This document shows positions 41,201 through 52,545 of a stretch of 64,000 bases of DNA, one piece after another. Source of the DNA: Paragyromitra xinjiangensis (lineage: Eukaryota > Ascomycota > Pezizomycetes > Pezizales > Discinaceae); the NCBI GenBank assembly GCA_038503065.1, contig JBCAMK010000017.1, positions 992,001 to 1,056,000 on the forward strand, read 5' to 3'. The notes under the pieces are model-generated. The model had not been told where the DNA came from. It did no database searches and saw only the letters and a list, made by a program, of their open reading frames with translations. How positions within the stretch are numbered: position 1 is the first letter of the stretch; each line of letters begins with the position of its first letter. The translations under genes and the position numbers were made by a program.

Positions 41201-41904
41201 ACACGCATTCCTGCGCCCTTGGATATCATGCCGAGAATGAAGACGCCGAAATTCACGCCATACAAGAAGCCTTAAATCTCTTGCTTCAACACATCATCTA
41301 CCCTGCTTCCATACACATATGCGTTGACAACCAAAATGCCCTAAAGTCACTCGCAGGAGGACCCACACATAACAAGGAATACCTGTGGCACGCACTCAAC
41401 GCGTGCAACTCACTTCAAAACATAGGATGCTCCATCAGTGGTACATGGACTCCCTCCCACACACAAATTTTTGGCAACGACAAAGCCGATCAATTGGCCA
41501 CACTCGCCCACAACAAACCCCTCTGCCCATGGCACCGCCTCACTCTTGGACATCTTTCACTCTTACCCAAGAAACACTTACTTAAATCATGGGCCTCTAA
41601 CACCCAAGAGCCCGTCGCGCTTCACATCGCACAACACCTCACACCATTATCACGAAAACGTTTTTCCAAACTTGCGAAGATACGCAATCAAGCGCACTTC
41701 ATTGATCCTACCGGATTCACCGATCCCCTCACATGCATATGCGGCGAACAGGATGGCTCCTACCATCGCATCATGTCTTGCAAATCCAGAAATAAAGAAC
41801 GACAAGATTTCTTTAAAAATTCAGAACCAGATTGGAGTGTTTTCTTTTCACCTAAGTTAAATTTTTCCGAGTTCTTTTCTTACATCAACCTTTTAGGGTT
41901 ATAA
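38212..41904 (+). pseudogene. LINE copy 1 ORF2: endonuclease, reverse transcriptase, RNase H (one stop)
   Basis: The ATG at 38212 overlaps ORF1. The N-terminal EEP endonuclease shows LALQDPWSEA, LADTNLHHTWW, SIIDLTLF and NSDHTLITT. The reverse transcriptase shows KPNAYRPISLLSCLGKLLER, TTDIEGAFN, GLPQGSAVSS and YIDDNAM. TAG at 40915-40917 replaces the TAC seen in copy 3 and cuts the protein after residue 901. The frame continues with RNase H (LLYTDGSFIDNG, AEIHAIQEAL, VDNQNALKSL, GNDKADQLA) and a CICGEQDGSYHRIMSC knuckle to 41904. Loss of RNase H makes activity unlikely. Confidence 0.85.
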
Positions 41905-42906
41905 AATTATGCGAACAAGAAGGGGGATGATTGATTTGGATTTTCCTTTCAGTTATTTTTCCTTTTGCTAAAAATTGTTATTATTTTTCCTTGTTATGTT
42001 TAAAATTGGTTCGGAAACGGGGAGGATTTATTTGTAGTTGGCGGAGGATGAGGCGATATACTTTAGTATCAGGGCCGTAGAATTAAAAACACTAAAACAC
42101 TAAAACGCTAGAGGCAGTATATAACAAGCGACCGCCCACCTCGCTTCTACTTTTCCTCCATCATCTTCGACCGCAAACTCAACACCACAAACCACCTCTC
42201 TCAGAATCCCACGATACCAAAAGTCTTTATCTCTTTGGCCTCGTTTATCATCACACCCCATCTCGCTTCTGGGAACTCATCACTCCCATCGCTCCCCCAT
42301 CAACCTGGCTCCCAATACTCCTCCCAGAGTATCGCCATCACCACCTGCAACTCCCATCTGACTTGTCTGGGCACCCATCACATCCACTCCTCTTGCTGGG
42401 CGCAAATGCACCTCCAGCCACCTCTCTCCTCACCTCACCCGCACTTCCAACATGTCTGCACCTGAGGGCAGCACCGCCCTTTCCGCCTTTGATCCCACTG
42501 ATCTCCCAATGGAAGATAAACCCGCCTCCAACCACAGCAGCTCCTCCAGTGAACACGACGATGATGAAAGCGTCGGAGGTCAAGAATATAATTCCAACCT
42601 CAATTTCACTCAAATCCCTGCCGAAGACATGGCGAACATGACCAACGCCACTTCCACCAATTATCTTGCCTGGTTCATCCAAAACCAATTCAAAACCATG
42701 AAAGATGAATTTGAAAGACAAATGGACAGCCTCCAAGCCCAAATCAAATTCAACAACATCCAAAACACGAACACCACCTCAAAACTCGCCGAAATCAAAG
42801 CACAAAATATCTCCCTCCAAAACACAGTCCGCTCTTTAGACGCCAGACTCCTCCACATCCAAACCAACCAAAACGTTCAAACCACTCCTTCCACCACCAA
42901 TAGCAA

Positions 42907-44902
42907 TACTCCGATTGACTCGACCCCGGGCTTCTTGGAGTCCCCTCACTGTGCCCGTTCGATCGCCCTCTCGTTCGTCCGGATCGGAGCAGATTTGCAA
43001 AAGTTGTTGACACTTTCTGCTCCACCCACCCCCTCCAGCCCCCTCTAGGGACCCCCCCCATACACCCCACCTCCTCCTGTCGGTTCAGGACCATCCTCCA
43101 TGTCTTCCTCTTCATTTAGAGGCAGAGGGAGAGGCAGAGGCTATCAGCCCTCCTCTTCTGGTGTCAATTCGCCCCAAAACACCCCTACAACACCCATTAT
43201 CGCACCTACAACACCCCCATTTTCGCGTTTTTCGGCCTCCCACCATGGAGACCCAGAACAAACACCTACCCAGGCCCTACCACTGCGCCCTGCAGTTGCT
43301 CTGCAGGACTATGAATCCCTCCCACTTCCCCCAGACTCTCAGGACCATGAGATGAGTGAGTCTGAGAGCGAAACGGAGGACTACCACCCCCCCACCATGA
43401 CCACCACCCTGGAGATGGCACAGACAGTCACAGAGCTGTGCAGGAATCTTCACGAATACTGCAGATGCATCAAGCAGATGATCAAGAAGATTGAAAGGCT
43501 TGAAACAGCAGCCAGGAAACCCACACCCCCTGCTACCTACCACAACGACCCTGCTCTTGTGGAAAAGATAGCAATCCTCACATCCAAGGTAGCAGACTTG
43601 GAGCAGAAACGCGCCCTGACTACCATCTTGGCCTCTGCCTCTGGCCCTGCCTCACTCCCTCCACCTCCAGCAGCTGCCCCACCACCTGCGCAACACTCCT
43701 GGGCTCAGGTTGCCTCCAAAAAGGCCTCCAGACCCGCCCCCAAGGCCTCCAAGGCCCCCAAAACACCCACAAGCCCCCCCAAACGCGACCGCACACTTAT
43801 TATCACCAGGAATGGTCTACCCATTCCTGAAGATGTCACCCCACTCACCATTCGCAATGCAATCAATGCAGCCTTAGAAAGCCCATTGATTGCAGAAGTG
43901 CGATTCACACCTGCTCATCATGTTCAGCTCATTGCTGTCACCACCACCACCTCCGACACACTCCTCAAGCAGAGATCAAAGCTTGAGGAGATTGTGAGAA
44001 CCACCATCCCCAACGCCAACAGCCTGGAGAAAGAAGTCACTCTCTTTCAGGTTGTTCTGCACAACGTACCCACCTCCATTCCTTCTGGCGAAGAAGGATT
44101 CCAACACATCAGGTCAGAGGTTGAACAGTTCAACCCTGGCACCACCCTCATGCGCGACCCTCGCTGGCTCACCAGACCAGAGCAGAGAGAGGGCAAGCAG
44201 GCTTCCTCCATGGTCCTTACCATTCAGGGGAAACAACCTGCCACCACTGCCCTTGAGAGAGGGCTCTCCCTTTTCGGACGCCGCCTCAAGGTTTCCAAAT
44301 ACCTTCGCTTTGGACAGGACACCCAATGCACCCACTGCTTGGCCTTTGGCCACCACCAACAACGCTGTACCAGCAAGACCCCTATCTGTACCATCTGTGC
44401 TGGGCCTCATACAGTGTCAACACACACCTGCGGCAAGCCTTCCTGCCATGTCAAAGGATCTCCCTGCCTTCACACCATCCTCCGCTGCGCCAATTGTGGC
44501 GAACAACATCGTGGTAACTCCCCTGAGTGCCTCAAACTCACAGCAGCAAGACTAGCTGCAAGCGAAAGACAGAATCGCATGCAAATCTAAGTCTCCCCCA
44601 CACCCTTACGACTTCATCTCCCTTGACAGTGCTCGGATTGTTGGAGGGACGTGCTATAGGCACAAAGCATGAGCTGGTGAAAGAAGAATGCCCAGGGTAG
44701 TTTTGTCCTGTGAGAGAGGGCACTAGATCGGGGTATTAACACATAAACTGAAGATTAGCCGTAGAGGGCTGAGTTGGACCCAGTGGGAGGAATCGGGTAG
44801 TTAGTTGCGTTTGTTTTTGTTTTCTGTTTGGTTTTCTCTATATGTATGCCATATCCGTTTCGGATTTATGCAGTATGAAATATAAATAAATAAATAAATA
44901 AA
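42907..44902 (+). mobile_element. ORF1-only LINE-like element (copy d) inside LINE copy 2
   Basis: The target duplication CCACCAATAGCAA lies at 42894-42906 and 44903-44915. The element ends in (AAAT)n at 44880-44902. It starts within the 5' UTR of copies b and c (TACTCCGATTGACTCG), so it is slightly 5' truncated. It is on the same strand as its host LINE and carries a full coding frame. Confidence 0.85.
43100..44590 (+). CDS. ORF1-like zinc-knuckle RNA-binding protein (copy d)
   Basis: The intact 496-residue frame starts MSSSSFRGRGRGRG. It contains the helical ILTSKVADLEQKRALTTIL segment, the core KRDRTLIITRNGLPIPEDV and three knuckles: CTHCLAFGHHQQRC, CTICAGPHTVSTHTC and CANCGEQHRGNSPEC. 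It is close to copy b. About 310 bp of 3' UTR follow, ending in the tail with no ORF2. The protein presumably packages its own RNA while retrotransposition enzymes come from elsewhere. Confidence 0.8.
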   Translation: MSSSSFRGRGRGRGYQPSSSGVNSPQNTPTTPIIAPTTPPFSRFSASHHGDPEQTPTQALPLRPAVALQDYESLPLPPDSQDHEMSESESETEDYHPPTMTTTLEMAQTVTELCRNLHEYCRCIKQMIKKIERLETAARKPTPPATYHNDPALVEKIAILTSKVADLEQKRALTTILASASGPASLPPPPAAAPPPAQHSWAQVASKKASRPAPKASKAPKTPTSPPKRDRTLIITRNGLPIPEDVTPLTIRNAINAALESPLIAEVRFTPAHHVQLIAVTTTTSDTLLKQRSKLEEIVRTTIPNANSLEKEVTLFQVVLHNVPTSIPSGEEGFQHIRSEVEQFNPGTTLMRDPRWLTRPEQREGKQASSMVLTIQGKQPATTALERGLSLFGRRLKVSKYLRFGQDTQCTHCLAFGHHQQRCTSKTPICTICAGPHTVSTHTCGKPSCHVKGSPCLHTILRCANCGEQHRGNSPECLKLTAARLAASERQNRMQI

Positions 44903-45886
44903 CCACCAATAGCAAACCTTCCACCACAAACACCACCAAACCATCCATCAACCCTCCCAAAACACAAGAATCTTACGCCAGCAAAATCACAACTGCACCT
45001 GACGAAACAAACTTCACAACCGTCACCAACAAAAAGACCCCGAAAATCCAGCCACTATACAAACCTGAGTTCACCACTGACAAAAGGGAAATCATCATCG
45101 AACTCACAGAACCCCTACCCACCTCAGCCACTCCAGATTCCATACTAAACGCCATCAACAACCGACTAGGATCCGTCAACACATGCATTCTAGCAGTCCG
45201 AAAAACCAACAATGACAACCTCATCCTCACCACCAAACCAAACGACGCCGCTGACAAATTCATTGAACAATATGAACATGAAATCACCTCAGCATGCAAC
45301 CTTCTCAAGATTCCAATCACCAACATCAGAGTCAACAGCAGATGGTCCAAATTCAACATCGATGCCGTCCCCCTCAACTTCAACCTCAAACCTGTCACAC
45401 CCACCACTATCACCAATGCCCTCCAAGCCGCCATCCCTGACGTACAGTTAGCCCAAGCCCCAAGATGGCTTTCCACAGAAGAAAAGCGAGTCGGCAAGAA
45501 AGCTTCCTCCATCGTCATTGCCCTACCAGCCAGACACACCCTCAAATCCCTGGGCTTCACCTACCTCAACATCCTAAACGCCACACGCAAAATCCGCGAA
45601 TATCACCCTATTAATCCAACCACCCAATGTCGCAACTGTCAAAAACTAGGACACCATGACGCCACATGCAAACAAGAAGTCGCCTGCGCTATTTGCGCAC
45701 TTGCTCACCACACCAAAGACCACAGATGCGATCAAATCACTTGCAAAGGAGGTGCCAGATGCACACACATGCCCCTCAGATGCGCATGCTGCAACACCAA
45801 CCAACACACCGCCATTGACTGCCCCGAAAAAATGAAGACCAGAGCACTCTACCTTGCTCAACGCGCACATAAATTCAACAACCGTA

Positions 45887-48800
45887 ATGATTAAACACAC
45901 AACACACATCACAGGCATAGCCCAGGTGCAACAACTGAATTGCGCTAAAGGAAAGGCCTCCACTCTTTCAGTACTCGATCACGCAAACATAAACACTCAA
46001 CTCGCCATACTCGCACTACAGGACCCATGGTCAGAAACCCAAGGCCTACCACCTAACATCCCAAACTTTCATCGATTTTCACCAACTAACCAAAATCCCA
46101 AATGTGTTACTTACATAAACGCAAACATGAATCTAAACCCACGCATTTCAACTTCCTACTTCAACAACGCCATTTCAATCATCATAACCACAGCGATAGG
46201 AGAGATCGAAATCTCCAACATCTACGCCAACCACACAGCAACAACACACACCTACCTCAACATGTACAACTTCCTTCCCATGCACATGATATTAGCAGAC
46301 ACCAACCTACAGCACACATGGTGGTACGGCTCCGAAACTGATCATCACACCTCCTCCATCAACAACACCAGACCAACAGCCAACCAGCTCGTTGACTCGC
46401 TCGAAGACCATAATTATCAACTCATCAACCACCCAGGAACTTTCACACACTTTCCCAGAAACGGCAACAAAAATTCCATCATCGATCTCACCCTCTTCAG
46501 AAACACACAACAATACCTCATAACGTGGCAATCTGACCAGAACCTCAGAGACAACTCTGACCACACTCTAATCACAACAACAATATTTCTCCCACCAAAA
46601 CCCACAGCCACACCCAAACGCAACCTCAGCAAAGCAAACTAGACCTTGTTCCACACCATAATACAACAATCAGCACTCAACAAATCCCAACCCACCAACG
46701 CCAGCGAAACCACAAAAGAATGCGAACAGCTCACATCTCTCATACAATTCGCCACAATCACAGCCATACCATTATCAAAGCCAAGCCAACACTCCAAGGG
46801 TTGGTGGACCAACGAACTTTCCAAACTCAAAAGGAAAATAAACACTATAAATCACACACTCAGATTACCCAATCCACCACAAAACGTCAGGAAAACCCTC
46901 CAACACCTCCGAACACAATGGAAATCCGAAATAATCGAAGCAAAAAAACATCACTGGCACCAACGCCTTTCCACCAACGACCCCAGGCAAATATGGCAAG
47001 CCATTAAACAAACCAATGGCCGAAGACCCCCCACCACCATACAATCACTACATAACGAACCCAATTTTGAAGCACAATGCAACACCTTCAAAACCACCTT
47101 TTTTCCCCCCATCACTGCCTCCTTTCAGCCACTACCACAAAACTGGCTCCCTCCACCCGCATCAGATCAATCCTTTAACACACCCCACATCACCCCAGAG
47201 CTAATCTCAAAATTACTCGCCAAAACCTCTCCTGCGTCTGCACCAGGACCAGATGGGATCCTTTACCCTCACATACAACACGTTCATCAAGCCGCCCCCT
47301 CACTCATACCCAAAATCTTCACAGCTGCCCTCCACTTTGGCGCCTTCCCTGACATATGGAAACAAGCAATCGTAACACCCATACCTAAATCAGGCAAAGA
47401 TGACTACGCCAAACCCAATGCCTATCGACCCATCTCGCTGCTATCATGCCTTGGCAAACTACTAGAACGCATCATCACCAGACAACTAGAACTTGCCGCA
47501 ATAACCTCAGGCGCAATCAATCACCAGCACACAGGTGGACGCACAGGAATCTCAGCAATAGATGCCCTGCAACAAATCATCACACCTTCTCAATCCTGGC
47601 TCGATACTCCTGCTACCACAGGACACCAAAAACAATTATGACCCTCCATCCTCACCACAGACATCGAAGGAGCATTCAACTGCGTCATCCATCAACAAAT
47701 GATCGCCATCTTCCTTCATTTTAAATTCCCTACGTACCTCATACAATGGTACCAAACTTTCACCACCAACCGAACCATAGCTTTCAGATTTAACAATACT
47801 ACAAGCCCAACAACATCCTTTAACAGTGGACTCCCACAAGGATCCGCTGTCTCCTCCATTGCCTTCACTATATACAGTGCTGCCCTAGATACCGAACCAT
47901 CACCCTCCAACCTCACCTATTCCAACACATACATTGACGATAACGCCATGCTACAAGCAAGCTTTTCGCAAAAATTCGCCACCATGACACTACAACAACG
48001 CCTAAATTCTAAAATCCAAAGAGGATCATACCTCAACATCCTCTTTTCCCCGCCAAAAACAGAACTCATGCATCTGCGACTAAGCTCCAGGGCCAAAGAC
48101 CCCACACCCACCCCCATCACACTTTATGATCAAAGCATCCTACCCTCTGAACAAAACCGCATGCTTGGCCTCATAATCGATCGAAGGTTAACCTTTCACC
48201 AACATACTCATCACATTGTCGCTTCCCTTCTCAAAACTAAAGGAGTCATTTATCCCCTCCTCAAGTCCATACATCTCACCCCCGCCACGATACATCACAT
48301 ATTGCACATAGTTCACATCCCCAAAATGCTATGGGGCTCCCCCATATGGTGGACGGGCGCCCCCACCATCATAGACAACATCCAACCAGCATATCACAGC
48401 CTCGCTCGCCTCATCACTGGTCTTCCCAGGAACACCAAAATCCCCCAATTACTACGCGAAGCCTCCCTACCACCACTTAACTTACTCCTGGATTATCACA
48501 CACAAAAATATGGCATCCGCATTCTAAAAAACAACGCATACAATCCAGCCTTCCTTCCACTATTAAAGCTCCTTCCACAAAGAACAAATTACAAAGGCAC
48601 AGGGCTCAAAAGAATAGCCTCTCTACTTCAACCTCTCATCAATAATCAACCCCTCGAAAGACTTGATTACCCTTTTCAACCACACTTCCTCACACCAAAT
48701 TCCCTACGAATTTCCCAACTTTCTAAACAACAAACAGCCATACAACACATCAGCTGGACAGGCACCCTTACAAACGCCTGGCTTCTATACACTGATGGTT

Positions 48801-49579
48801 CCCTCAGTGATAACGGACACACATCTTCTGGAGTCTACATCGCCCACATACGCTACGGCATCACCACTCAAACCTACACACACTCCTGCGCTCTCGGACA
48901 TCACGCCGAAAATGAGGATGCTGAAATCCACGCCATGCAAGAAGCTTTATCTTTACTACTTCAACACATCATTCACCCAACATCCATTTATCTATGCGTC
49001 GACAATCAAAACGCCCTCTAGTCACTCACAGGAGGACCCACACACAACAAAGAATACCTATGGCACGCACTCAACGCATGCAATTCACTCCAGAACATAG
49101 GCTGCTCCATCAATGGAGTTTGGACCCCTTCCCACACACAAATATTCGGCAACGAGAAAGCCGACCAACTAGCCACGATCGCCCACAACAAACCCCTCTG
49201 CCCATGGCATCGCCTCACCCTTGGACACCTTTCACTCCTACCCAAAAAACATCTACTCAAAACGTGGGCCTCCAATACCACAGAGCCCACCGCCTTCCAC
49301 ATCGCACAACACCTCACACCGCTTTCACGAAAATGATTTTCCAAACTTGCGAGAATACGCAATCAAGTACACTTCATTGATCCCACCGGATTCACTGACC
49401 CCCTCACATGCCTATGCGGCGAACAGGATGGCTCCCATCACCGCATCATGACTTGCAAACTTAGAAACAAAGAACGACAAGATTTCTTTAAAGATTCAGA
49501 ACCAAATTGGGATATTTTCTTTTCGCCTAAGTTAAATTTTTCTGATTTCTTTTCCTATATTGATTCCATTGGGTTATAA
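45887..49579 (+). pseudogene. LINE copy 2 ORF2, decayed
   Basis: The start overlaps ORF1 in ATGATTAA. Endonuclease motifs (LADTNLQHTWW, NSDHTLITT), RT motifs (TTDIEGAFN, GLPQGSAVSS, YIDDNAM) and RNase H motifs (LLYTDGSLSDNG, VDNQNAL, GNEKADQLA) are all recognisable. In-frame stops occur near 46640 (TGG to TAG), 47638 (CGA to TGA), 49018 and 49334. The copy cannot make a functional ORF2 protein. Confidence 0.8.
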
Positions 49580-50123
49580 GTACGCGCGGATAGCAGGGAA
49601 ATGATCGATTTGTTCCTTCGGTTATTTCTTTTCGGGAAAATTTTTTTTTTTTATTATTTATTTCTTTTGATTGTTTAAAAATTATTTTTAACGGGGAGGG
49701 GTTATTTGTAGTTGGCAGCGGATGAGGGGATATACTTTAGTATTAGGGCCGTAGAATTAAAACACTAAACACTAAACACTAGAGGCAGTATATAACTAGC
49801 GACCGCCCACCTCGCTTCTACTTTTCCTCCATCATCTCCGACCGCAAACTCAACACCACAAACCACCTCTCCCAGAATCTCACAAAACCAAAAAGTCTCT
49901 ATCTCTTTGGCCTCGTTTATCATCACACCCCATCTCGCTTCTGGGAACTCATCACTCCCATCGCTCCCCCATCAACCTGGCTCCCAATACTCCTCCCAGA
50001 GTATCGCCATCACCACCTGCAACTCCCGTCCGACTTGTTTGGGCACCCATCACACCCACATCTCTTGCTGGGCGCAAACGCACCTCTAGCCACCTCTCCC
50101 CCCATCTTACCCGAACCTCCAAC

Positions 50124-51557
50124 ATGTCTGCACCTGAAGGCAGCACCGCCCTGTCCGCCTTCGACCCCGCAGACCTTCCAATGGAAGACAAACCTGTCTC
50201 CAACCACAGCAGCTCCTCCAGTGAACATGATGACGATGAAAGCGTCGGAGGTCAGGAATTTAATTCCAACCTCAACTTCACCCAAATCCCTGCCGAAGAA
50301 ATGGCAAACATGACCAATTCCACCTCCACCAATTACCTTGCCTGGTTCATCCAAAGCCAATTCAACTCAATGAAAGACGAATTTGAGAGACAAATGGACA
50401 CCCTCCTAGCTCAAATCAAATTTAACAATATTCAGAACACCAACACCACCTCCAGACTCGTGGAAATCAAAGCTCAAAACATTTCCCTCCAAAACACCGT
50501 ACGCTCCCTAGACGCCAGACTCCTACACCTTCAAACCAACCAAAGCGCCAAAGCCAACACTCCTGCCGCAAACAACAAACCTCCCACCACAAACACTAGC
50601 AAACCCTCCAACACCACCAACAAAGCACAAGAAACCTATGCCAGCAAAGCCACTACAGCACCTGGCGAAAACAACTTTACCACCGTCACTAACCACAAAA
50701 CCCCAAAAATCCAACCACTCTACAAGCCCGATTTCACCACCGACAAAAGAGAAATCATAATTGAACTCACTGAACCCCTTCCCGCCTCGGCCACCCCAGA
50801 TTCCATACTCAATGCCATCAACAACCGTTTAGGAGCTGTCAATACATGCATCTTGGCCGTCCGCAAAACCAACAATGACAATCTCATCCTCACCACCAAA
50901 CCCAACGAAGCCGCTGATAAATTTATCGAACAATATGAACATGAAATCACCTCAGCATGCAACCTTCTCAAAATTCCAATCACCAACATCAGAATTAACA
51001 GCAGATGGTCCAAATTCATCATAGACACTGTCCCTCTAAATTTCAACCTCGAACCCGTCACACCCACTACCATCACCAATGCCCTTCAAGCTGCCCTACC
51101 TGACATACAATTGGCCCAAGCCCCGAGATGGCTATCCACAGAAGAGAAACACGTAGGCAAAAAAGCCTCCTCCATCGTCATTGCTCTGCCAGCCAAACAC
51201 ACCCTCAAAACCCTAGGCTTTACCTACCTCAACATCCTAAACGCCACCTGCAAAATCCGCGAATACCACCCAATCAAACCCACCACCCAATGCCGAAATT
51301 GTCAAAAACTTGGACACCACGATGCCATCTTCAAGCAAGAAGTCGCCTGTGCCATATGCGCACTCGCCCACCACACCAAAGACCACAAATGCGACCAAAT
51401 CACATGCAAAGGAGGCGCCAGATGCACACACATGCCACTCAGATGCGCTTGCTGCAACACCAACCAACACACCGCCATTGACTGCCCCGAAAAAATGAAG
51501 ACCAGAGCACTCTACCTTGCTCAACGCGCACAAAAAATCAACAACCGTAATGATTAA
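50124..51557 (+). CDS. LINE copy 3 ORF1 protein, first zinc knuckle damaged
   Basis: The 477-residue frame is colinear with copy 1 ORF1. The first knuckle reads CRNCQKLGHHDAIF: the final Cys is Phe, so this CCHC finger should not bind zinc normally. Knuckles two and three (CAICALAHHTKDHKC, CACCNTNQHTAIDC) are intact. The stop overlaps the ORF2 ATG at 51550. Confidence 0.85.
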   Translation: MSAPEGSTALSAFDPADLPMEDKPVSNHSSSSSEHDDDESVGGQEFNSNLNFTQIPAEEMANMTNSTSTNYLAWFIQSQFNSMKDEFERQMDTLLAQIKFNNIQNTNTTSRLVEIKAQNISLQNTVRSLDARLLHLQTNQSAKANTPAANNKPPTTNTSKPSNTTNKAQETYASKATTAPGENNFTTVTNHKTPKIQPLYKPDFTTDKREIIIELTEPLPASATPDSILNAINNRLGAVNTCILAVRKTNNDNLILTTKPNEAADKFIEQYEHEITSACNLLKIPITNIRINSRWSKFIIDTVPLNFNLEPVTPTTITNALQAALPDIQLAQAPRWLSTEEKHVGKKASSIVIALPAKHTLKTLGFTYLNILNATCKIREYHPIKPTTQCRNCQKLGHHDAIFKQEVACAICALAHHTKDHKCDQITCKGGARCTHMPLRCACCNTNQHTAIDCPEKMKTRALYLAQRAQKINNRND

Positions 51558-51776
51558 ACACACAACACAAATCACAGGCATAGCCCAAGTACAACAACTG
51601 AATTGCGCTAAAGGAAAGGCCTCCACTCTCTCAGTACTCCATCATGCAAACATCAACACTCAACTCGCCATACTTGCACTACAAGACCCATGGTCTGAAA
51701 CCCAGGGCCTACCACCAAACATCACAAACTTTCATCGCTTTTCACCAACAAACCAGAATCCCAAATGCGTTACCTA

Positions 51777-52021
51777 CATCAGCAAAAACAAACTACATTC
51801 CTCTGTGGCCTATTTGACCTCTGTGGCCTATTTGGCTCCTATTTGGCCTCTGTGGCCTCTGCAGAGGTCAACATTCCTCTGTGGAGGTTTCCGAGGAAAT
51901 TTTGATATTTGCCTCTGCAGAGGCCACAGAGGCCACAGAGGTCCAAATAGGAGCCAAATAGGTCACAGAGGTAAGAACATGATCCTAATTTCAAATAGGT
52001 CATTTTTTGTTCTTGCTGATG
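51777..52021. mobile_element. 245-bp palindrome-rich MITE with CATCAGCAA ends
   Basis: The ends are CATCAGCAAAAACAAA and TTTTTTGTTCTTGCTGATG, flanked by TA on both sides. The interior is nearly one large hairpin built from CCTCTGTGGCC and its inverse, with CCTCTGCAGAGG palindromes. The termini match the Plavaka-like families, so it is probably mobilised by a related transposase. Confidence 0.8.
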
Positions 52022-52023
52022 TA

Positions 52024-52545
52024 TGGTGCAAGCAGCGATTAAGGTGAACCTATATGTGACCTATGATGCAACCAGAGCTTGGCGTTTTTGGGATGCTGAA
52101 AAAACACCACCTTAGATAAAAAATGCCACAACACCTTTATTTATTTGATTAGGAGTAATTATTTGATCCAAAGGGTTTAGAATTGATGTCCTTAATTTCT
52201 CGAATTTTTCCCAAAAGCTTTTGGAGTTGTTTTGGCCAAATTTTAATTTTATAAAACCAGTTTATTACAAAGGTCAAATAAATTGAGACAATTTATTGCG
52301 CTTAGGCTTCAAAGTGTTGCATTTTTTTCTTTTTTCCCATCACACCACCCAAATCACCACCCAAAATCTGAAACTTCAAAATTTAATTCCTCCATGAAAA
52401 GATACTCAATCAACAAAAGCTCTCTGGTAGGATCATATTTATCATTTAGCAATTGTCTCACCAGGGCTCTTTTTCTAAAATACTAGCCTTATCGTCTGGA
52501 ATAACCGGTCAAAAATTAGGTACATCTTGTTCGCTGCTTGCACTA
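52024..52545. mobile_element. 522-bp non-autonomous element with TA duplication
   Basis: Inverted ends of about 27 bp start TGGTGCAAGCAGCGATTAAG on the left and, read inversely, TAGTGCAAGCAGCGAACAAG on the right. TA flanks both sides once the neighbouring MITE is removed. The interior is A/T-rich and non-coding. TA duplication and length fit a Tc1/mariner/pogo-derived MITE. Confidence 0.75.

Larger units (their letters stand above)
36452..42107 (+). mobile_element. Full-length Tad1-like LINE, copy 1
   Basis: The element begins TATAATAAGCGACCGCCCAC. It has ORF1, ORF2 and a short 3' UTR, and ends with ACACTAAAACACTAAAACG-type tail repeats. CTAGAGGCAGTA precedes it (36440-36451) and follows it (42108-42119). 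One nonsense codon in ORF2 makes this copy defective. Confidence 0.85.
42452..45894 (+). pseudogene. LINE copy 2 ORF1, split by an insertion
   Basis: The N-terminal part is 42452-42906 (MSAPEGSTALSAFDP start, 152 codons). The C-terminal part resumes after 44902 and runs to the TAA at 45892-45894, with knuckles CRNCQKLGHHDATC and CACCNTNQHTAIDC. Removing the insert and one duplication restores colinearity with copies 1 and 3. Confidence 0.8.
42120..49778 (+). mobile_element. Tad1-like LINE, copy 2, with an ORF1-only element inserted
   Basis: The start TATAACAAGCGACCGCCC and the end with ACACTAAACACTAAACA tail repeats match copy 1. The element is interrupted in ORF1 by 42907-44902. Several stops in ORF2 mark it as the most decayed of the three. 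Confidence 0.85.
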
